DNA of 8,518 nucleotides, taken from positions 1 to 8,518 of the forward strand of contig JAJWLX010000098.1 in the NCBI GenBank assembly GCA_021636625.1, read 5' to 3'. The notes beneath the pieces are model-generated. The model was not told the DNA's origin and made no database searches. It saw only the letters and a program-made list of their open reading frames with translations. Every line of letters starts with the position of its first letter. Positions within the stretch are counted from its first letter, which is position 1. This DNA is from Prevotella sp. GTDB taxonomy: Bacteria; Bacteroidota; Bacteroidia; Bacteroidales; Bacteroidaceae. Made by a program: the position numbers and the translations under genes. Below are positions 5,580 through 8,518 of this stretch, one piece after another.

Positions 5580-6240
5580 ATGAATTTAGTCAATCAACCC
5601 TTTTCTGATTCCAATGAAATAGAAAGTCAACAACCAGAAATTCCAAAGAATTGGTATGCGCTGCACGTGTATAAAAACAAGGTGTCGGCATGTCGTGATA
5701 AGCTGAATTTCATTAACAAGGAATTTGAAAAGTCCGAAGAAGAACGTAATAGTCAGATTCCCAACGAGTTATTCGGGGGGGGGTGGTGAACAGCTTTCTT
5801 TTTATGCACCCTTTGTAAGGCTTGACCGTGTAAACCAGCAAGGCAAGCGAGTTGTAACCGAAAAACCACTCATTCCATCACTCTTTTTTATTCAATGCAC
5901 GAATAGGCAGGTTGAAATCTTCGACCAGCTGATGGGCGATATGACCCGTATCTATACCCACCTGAAGGAGGGCAAGGTGCAGCCTATTGCCATCCCTTTG
6001 CGCCAGATGGAGATGTTTATCCAGGTTTCGTCGGGCGACCAGGAGGGATTGGAATATTATGGTCCTGATGCCTTCGATTGGCGAAAGGGCGAGAAAGTGA
6101 GGGTTATTGATGGACGCTTCAAGGGCTTGGAAGGTGAAATCAAGCGCATTGACGGGTCTAAAAGATTAATTGTTGCCATTGAAGGCATATGCTGCGTGGC
6201 TACTACATATATACCAAGATGCTTCTTGGAAAAACTCTGA
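5580..6240 (+). pseudogene. UpxY/NusG-like antiterminator, frameshifted at G9 tract (probably phase-variable)
   Basis: As sequenced, the frame from ATG 5580 ends after 69 residues (FGGGW, stop) just past nine G residues at 5775-5783. Removing one G joins it to the following frame, giving 219 residues to the stop at 6238-6240. The joined protein has the NusG N-terminal-like domain, starting WYALHVYKNKVSACRDKL (about 25-42) and resuming SFYAPFVRLDR and PLIPSLFFIQ. A C-terminal KOW part follows (KGEKVRVIDGRFKGLEGEIKRI). It is first in a capsule operon behind a long leader, the usual place of UpxY, which in Bacteroides binds the transcription complex and allows reading through that leader. The G tract lies in an extra loop (about residues 46-72) within the N-terminal domain. 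Intact domains on both sides argue against decay and for a reversible switch or a sequencing error. Confidence 0.82.
5775..5783 (+). repeat. Poly-G tract (G9) in the antiterminator gene
   Basis: Nine consecutive G residues, flanked by TTC and TGGTGA. G8 or G11 restores the reading frame across the tract; G9 and G10 do not. No other G or C run of this length occurs in the window. Long G runs in capsule genes are the classical substrate for slipped-strand phase variation in other bacteria. Confidence 0.9.
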
Positions 6241-6261
6241 TTAAAAATAATTATTATAAAC

Positions 6262-7059
6262 ATGAATTTAAGTAAAGTTATGTTGTCAGGAGCACTAGCG
6301 ATAGTGCTCCTATCGGCTACTTCATGTAAGACGCCGTCAAACATTGCGTATTTTCAGGATTTGAACAATAATCCTGATACCGTTATTACCCTGCAGAACA
6401 GAGTGATAACCGTAAAGCCTACCGATAAGCTCTATATCGGAGTCAAGAGCAAGGATCCGCAGATCTCGCAGCTCTTCAATCTCACGGGCGGCACCAGCAG
6501 CGGTGCCTACAATATGTCGCAGGATGCCTATTACTATACCGTAGATAGCAAGGGAGATATCGATTTCCCGGTTGTGGGAAAGATACAGGTGGCTGGTCTC
6601 ACCCGCGAGGAGATTGCCGAGAAGGTGAAGAAATCGCTCGTGGATGCTAGTCTCGTCAAGGACCCTACCGTCACCGTGAGTCTCAGCAACCTCCATTATT
6701 CCATGATGGGCGAGGTAGCCAAGCCGGGGCAGTATGCCATCGACGAGGAAAAGGTGACCATCCTCGATGCCATCAGCAAGGCGGGAGATCTCACCATCCA
6801 GGGTAAAAGAAATGATGTGATGGTGCTCCGACAGGAAAACGGACACCAGAAGATCTACAAGATTGACCTCTGCTCCGGCAGGGACATCTTCAGTTCTCCT
6901 GCCTACTATCTCCAGCAGAACGATGTGGTATATGTTACACCTAACGATACCAAGAAGAGAAGCTCTACGCTCAACGGAAATACCGTGCAATCTACGGGAT
7001 TCTGGATGAGCATCTCATCTCTCATCGTTACCATCCTCACCTTCCTGAAAGTAAATTAA
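6262..7059 (+). CDS. Polysaccharide export outer-membrane lipoprotein (Wza/BexD type)
   Basis: A 265-residue lipoprotein of the outer-membrane polysaccharide export family. Residues 1-22 are a lipoprotein signal peptide ending ATSC, with Cys22 as the likely lipidated residue. A Bacteroidota-typical IAYFQDL follows, then the poly-export domain (about 48-141: VKPTDKLYIGVKSKDPQ, GDIDFPVVGKIQVAGLT, DPTVTVSL). One SLBB-type domain spans about 146-227 (MGEVAKPGQYAI, ILDAISKAGDL). A C-terminal hydrophobic segment (about 247-263) could be the helix that builds the outer-membrane pore in Wza. Wza itself is longer (about 380 residues) with extra domains. It would form the exit channel for the polymer and work with the Wzc-like protein encoded 9 nt downstream. 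It starts 21 nt after the antiterminator gene. Its first codons contain a strong hairpin (6288-6311). Confidence 0.93.
   Translation: MNLSKVMLSGALAIVLLSATSCKTPSNIAYFQDLNNNPDTVITLQNRVITVKPTDKLYIGVKSKDPQISQLFNLTGGTSSGAYNMSQDAYYYTVDSKGDIDFPVVGKIQVAGLTREEIAEKVKKSLVDASLVKDPTVTVSLSNLHYSMMGEVAKPGQYAIDEEKVTILDAISKAGDLTIQGKRNDVMVLRQENGHQKIYKIDLCSGRDIFSSPAYYLQQNDVVYVTPNDTKKRSSTLNGNTVQSTGFWMSISSLIVTILTFLKVN
6288..6311 (+). promoter_or_regulatory. Perfect 10-bp hairpin in the signal-peptide codons of the export gene
   Basis: AGGAGCACTA (6288-6297) and TAGTGCTCCT (6302-6311) pair perfectly around GCGA, a GNRA-type tetraloop, 27 nt into the coding region. The stem uses CTA and ATA codons, which the surrounding genes largely avoid in favour of CTC/CTG and ATC, suggesting that the structure itself is kept. 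No U run follows. It could slow translation, mark a pause or bind a protein. Confidence 0.6.
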
Positions 7060-7068
7060 TAAAGAAAA

Positions 7069-8518
7069 ATGATACAGAATACTACTCCGGCTAACCAGCC
7101 CGCACAGATGAATCCGCTGCTCAGACGCAATCAGGCAGACGACTTCATCCGCCTGCAGGATCTCTTCTATCTCTGCCTCGCCAAGTGGCGCTGGTTCATC
7201 CTTTCGCTAGCCGTAACGATCGGCATCGCCACCTATTACATTCTCACTACCCCAAACGTATATCAGCGCACCGCATCCCTGATGATCAAGGACGACAGCA
7301 AGTCGCAGGGCATCAGCAGCGATGTTTCTTCCATGTTCGCAGATATGGGAATGGGAGGCGCCAAGAGCAATGTAAACAATGAACTCATTGCCATCCAGTC
7401 GCCAGCCGTGCTCCTGGAAACCGGAAAACGGCTCAAGCTCGATGTAGATTATGCCATCGACGGTGCCTTCCACAAGGAGGCGCTCTATGGCGGCGATCTC
7501 CCTGTAACCGTAGATTTCATCGGCTTTACCGATGAGCAGAGCGGCAGCTTCCAGCTCCAGCTCAAGGGCGATGGCTCTTACGTCATCAGCAAACTCAAGG
7601 GCATTAACCGTGATAATCTTCCGGTAGATGACAGCGATGAGATTGCCGGCAGACTCGGACAGATCATCCACACCCCACTGGGAAAGATCAAGGTAGATAA
7701 GGCTCCTTCTTACACCCAGTTTGTAAAGAATGGTGATGCTCCGGAGCTCTATGTATCCCGCAGCAATATCTATGCGATGACCGACCGCATCAAGGAATCG
7801 CTCGTTGCCAGCCTGAGCGAGGAGAAATCCACCGTCATCGACCTTTCCTACAAGGATGTGCTCCCTAAGCGTGCAGAGGATGTCATCAACACCATCATCT
7901 CCGTTTACCGCAAGAACTGGCTCGAGGACAAGAACCAGATGACCATCTCCACCTCTCACTTCATCACCGAGCGACTGGGCGTGATAGAGCGCGAGCTGGG
8001 CGATGTGGATAAGAATATTTCAGCCTTCAAGAGCAGCAACCTGCTGCCCGATGTAGAGGCTGCCGCACAGCAGTATATGCAGAAGAGCACCGAGGTAGAT
8101 AAGCAGATCATGGATCTCAACTCGCGCCTCGCCATTGCCCAGTATATCCGAAACTATCTCACCGGCAAGGTGGGCAAGAACCAGCTCCTGCCATCCAATA
8201 CAGGCATCGAGAGCCCGGGTATCGAACAGCAGATTGCCGAGTACAACAAGAGCCAGCTGGAGCGTAACAACCTGGTGGCTAACTCCAGTGAGCAGAACCC
8301 GCTGGTGGCTGACTACGACCAGAGCCTTGGCTCCATGCGCAAGAGCATCACTGCCAGTCTCGACAACTTCGTGGTAACTCTCAAGACCCAGCTGGGCACC
8401 CTGCAGGCAAACGAGGCTGCCACTACCACCCAGATTGCCAGCAACCCTAACCAGGCTAAGTACCTGCAGACCGTGGGTCGCCAGCAGAAGGTCAAGGAGT
8501 CGCTCTATCTCTTCCTCC
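7069..8518 (+). CDS. Wzc-like chain-length/tyrosine kinase protein, 3' end beyond window
   Basis: The frame from ATG 7069 stays open to the window end (483 codons). An N-terminal cytoplasmic segment (1-40) is followed by a transmembrane helix (about 41-60, WRWFILSLAVTIGIATYYIL) and the Wzz-type periplasmic domain (YQRTASLMIKDD at about 65-76). A long helical periplasmic part follows, rich in Q, E and K, and near the end PNQAKYLQTVGRQQKVKESLYLFL (by segments, PNQAKYL and RQQKVKESLYLFL) matches the GNVR region before the second membrane helix. Bacteroidota members normally continue into that helix and a cytoplasmic BY-kinase domain with Walker motifs and a tyrosine-rich tail; these lie outside. 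It sets polymer length and couples synthesis to the export lipoprotein encoded 9 nt upstream. Confidence 0.92.
   Translation, partial: MIQNTTPANQPAQMNPLLRRNQADDFIRLQDLFYLCLAKWRWFILSLAVTIGIATYYILTTPNVYQRTASLMIKDDSKSQGISSDVSSMFADMGMGGAKSNVNNELIAIQSPAVLLETGKRLKLDVDYAIDGAFHKEALYGGDLPVTVDFIGFTDEQSGSFQLQLKGDGSYVISKLKGINRDNLPVDDSDEIAGRLGQIIHTPLGKIKVDKAPSYTQFVKNGDAPELYVSRSNIYAMTDRIKESLVASLSEEKSTVIDLSYKDVLPKRAEDVINTIISVYRKNWLEDKNQMTISTSHFITERLGVIERELGDVDKNISAFKSSNLLPDVEAAAQQYMQKSTEVDKQIMDLNSRLAIAQYIRNYLTGKVGKNQLLPSNTGIESPGIEQQIAEYNKSQLERNNLVANSSEQNPLVADYDQSLGSMRKSITASLDNFVVTLKTQLGTLQANEAATTTQIASNPNQAKYLQTVGRQQKVKESLYLFL

Noticed and set aside
5725..5790. Independent start (TTG 5725) for the second half of the antiterminator
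   Set aside because: It would replace the N-terminal NusG-like helix with an out-of-frame sequence; the two halves make one family protein when a single G is removed.
1..8518. CRISPR arrays, insertion sequences or prophage genes
   Set aside because: No regularly spaced repeats, transposase, integrase or phage structural motifs were seen on either strand.

Overview
The window looks like a chromosomal segment of a Bacteroidales bacterium, most likely of the Prevotella/Segatella group. Four promoters fit the Bacteroidota consensus (TTTG, about 20 bp, TAnnTTTG), most starts lack a Shine-Dalgarno sequence, and the last third is the head of a Bacteroidota-type capsule/exopolysaccharide operon (UpxY-like antiterminator, outer-membrane export lipoprotein, Wzc-like chain-length protein). 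The genus is inferred; no marker gene fixes it.

Layout. Positions 1-51 hold the 5' part of a tRNA-Cys on the minus strand, cut by the window edge, with its own promoter. Positions 188-1470 carry a three-gene minus-strand cluster: an unrecognised protein with a long acidic tail, a small single-pass membrane protein with a rare Shine-Dalgarno, and a small Cys-rich membrane protein of FeoB-associated type. It diverges from rarA (1630-2907), a replication/recombination AAA+ ATPase. Two REP-like palindromes with a shared core follow rarA. Then come a TRIC/UPF0126 membrane protein (3006-3656) and an exported DigH/YngK-type glycoside hydrolase (3698-5206) whose stop codon lies in the loop of a long hairpin.

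The capsule operon starts at a strong promoter (5322-5352) followed by about 220 nt of structured leader. The leader has a 12-nt repeat, adjoining hairpins and two possible 20-codon leader ORFs. Next is a upxY/nusG-like gene interrupted by a run of nine G residues. With G9 it stops after 69 residues; with G8 it encodes a complete 219-residue antiterminator with N-terminal NusG-like and KOW parts. The export lipoprotein gene follows, with a perfect 10-bp hairpin in its signal-peptide codons, and then the chain-length/kinase gene, which runs off the right edge.

How the parts may work together: UpxY proteins are known in Bacteroides to let RNA polymerase read through the long leader of their own capsule operon. 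Here that factor appears to sit on a slippable homopolymer, so strand slippage could switch the whole polysaccharide locus on and off. This would differ from the invertible promoters known to control Bacteroides fragilis capsules. The G9 state (off as sequenced) could also be a sequencing error, so the switch is an inference. It is the main candidate for something undescribed in this window.
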